A stretch of 64,000 nucleotides of DNA, taken from positions 1,488,001 through 1,552,000 of the forward strand of contig NZ_CP136693.1 of NCBI RefSeq assembly GCF_032922745.1, given 5' to 3'. Below the pieces are notes generated by a model, which did no database searches, was not told the DNA's origin, and saw nothing but the letters and a program-made list of their open reading frames with translations. A program made the translations under genes and the position numbers. Source of the stretch: Marinobacter salarius. Its GTDB lineage: Bacteria > Pseudomonadota > Gammaproteobacteria > Pseudomonadales > Oleiphilaceae. Below, piece after piece: positions 63,562-64,000 of the stretch (the stretch's first letter is position 1; each line of letters starts with the position of its first letter).

Positions 63562-64000
63562 GCTGCGGATCGCTGGGCGTAGTTTCGGAAAGCCCGTGCT
63601 GGGTGAAGTCTTCGCCACCATTGAGCGGGGTGATCGTATCTGCCTGTTGGGGCCATCCGGCATCGGTAAAACCACCTTGTTGAACGCCATTGCCGGGCTC
63701 GACAAAACGCTCCCGTCGGGTGCGATTATAGGCAGCAACAAACTCCGGGTTGGTTACCTGTTCCAGGAGCACCGATTACTGCCCTGGCGGACCCTGGATG
63801 CCAACCTCCGGCTGGTGGGTGCAGGCGAGGAGCAGGCTGAAGATTCCCTTCGCCAGGTTGGCCTTGCCGGATACGGGCATTACCTGCCGGATCAACTCTC
63901 CCTTGGTATGGCGCGACGGGCAGCCCTCGCACGTTGCCTGGTTGTTAAGCCGGACCTGTTGTTGCTGGATGAACCCTTTGCGTCGCTGGATCCGGTGATG
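63554..64000 (+). CDS. ABC importer ATPase, 3'-truncated
   Basis: 149 residues are visible; the gene runs out of the window. Walker A is GPSGIGKTTL, the Q-loop is in YLFQEHRLLPWRT, the C-loop is LSLGMARRAALARCL (LSLGM instead of LSGGQ or LSGGM) and Walker B is LLLLDEPFASLD. It overlaps the permease by eight bases. It completes an SsuABC-type set. Confidence 0.85.
   Translation, partial: MLELRIAGRSFGKPVLGEVFATIERGDRICLLGPSGIGKTTLLNAIAGLDKTLPSGAIIGSNKLRVGYLFQEHRLLPWRTLDANLRLVGAGEEQAEDSLRQVGLAGYGHYLPDQLSLGMARRAALARCLVVKPDLLLLDEPFASLDPVM

Noticed and set aside
1..64000. CRISPR array, prophage, tRNA or rRNA genes
   Set aside because: No regularly spaced repeats, phage structural genes or tRNA/rRNA-like sequences were recognised by eye; a tRNAscan or CRISPR search could still find a short one.

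Overview
The window looks like chromosomal DNA of a marine, hydrocarbon- and lipid-associated gammaproteobacterium, most likely Marinobacter or a close relative. The grounds are gammaproteobacterial core gene orders (aroQ-accB-accC-prmA-dusB-fis-purH-purD; 5-FCL/6S RNA/zapA and ygfB-pepP-ubiH-ubiI; tatABC-hisIE-ubiB-ubiJ-ubiE), a wax ester synthase/diacylglycerol acyltransferase (WS/DGAT), and a PHA-system protein. These are assignments from memory of families and gene orders; no search was run.

Layout. 1-1630: end of an ovothiol gene pair (5'-truncated sulfoxide synthase OvoA plus a separate methyltransferase). 1631-4876: leftward genes for a Hen1-type RNA methyltransferase translationally coupled to a Kef-type antiporter, and a lipase-like lipoprotein. 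5074-15693: a 10.6-kb rightward cluster made of a sensor kinase, an NtrC-type sigma54 activator, two periplasmic binding proteins, LivHMGF-type permeases and ATPases, and a zinc alcohol dehydrogenase. Two operator-like inverted repeats and a GG-N10-GC sigma54 promoter lie between the regulator and the transporter, so circuit and target can be read from the DNA. 15851-24905: leftward purine, tRNA modification, fis, prmA, acetyl-CoA carboxylase and aroQ genes; purH carries a frameshift. 25178-30161: a double-receiver diguanylate cyclase divergent from a LapD-type c-di-GMP receptor, then a frameshifted DUF2333 gene. 30240-34581: ppa, an acyl-CoA dehydrogenase, an inverted-repeat element, rpiA and ilvA. 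34771-44814: a 49-codon membrane peptide, 5-FCL, DUF2750, 6S RNA, zapA, TIGR02449, then an inserted zinc-associated cassette (MacB-type ABC transporter, DUF3299, histidine-rich ZrgA with a Zur box), then ygfB-pepP-ubiH-ubiI. 44867-53148: DUF808, rsmE, tatCBA, hisEI, ubiBJE and small lipid-storage-related or unknown genes. 53222-55883: alpha/beta hydrolase and WS/DGAT. 56066-64000: porin, NosP-like FIST protein overlapping a NahK-like hybrid kinase, a convergent LuxR-type response regulator, and an SsuABC-type importer cut by the window end.

The best candidate for an undescribed system is 5074-15693: a two-component, sigma54-driven uptake module of the branched-chain amino acid transporter superfamily, with duplicated binding proteins, atypical ATPase motifs and a dedicated alcohol dehydrogenase. 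Its substrate cannot be read from sequence. Two genes, purH and the DUF2333 gene, each have a single-base shift at the same short sequence (TAGAACG); sequencing error must be excluded before reading these as biology. I saw no tRNA, rRNA, CRISPR array, prophage or complete insertion sequence.
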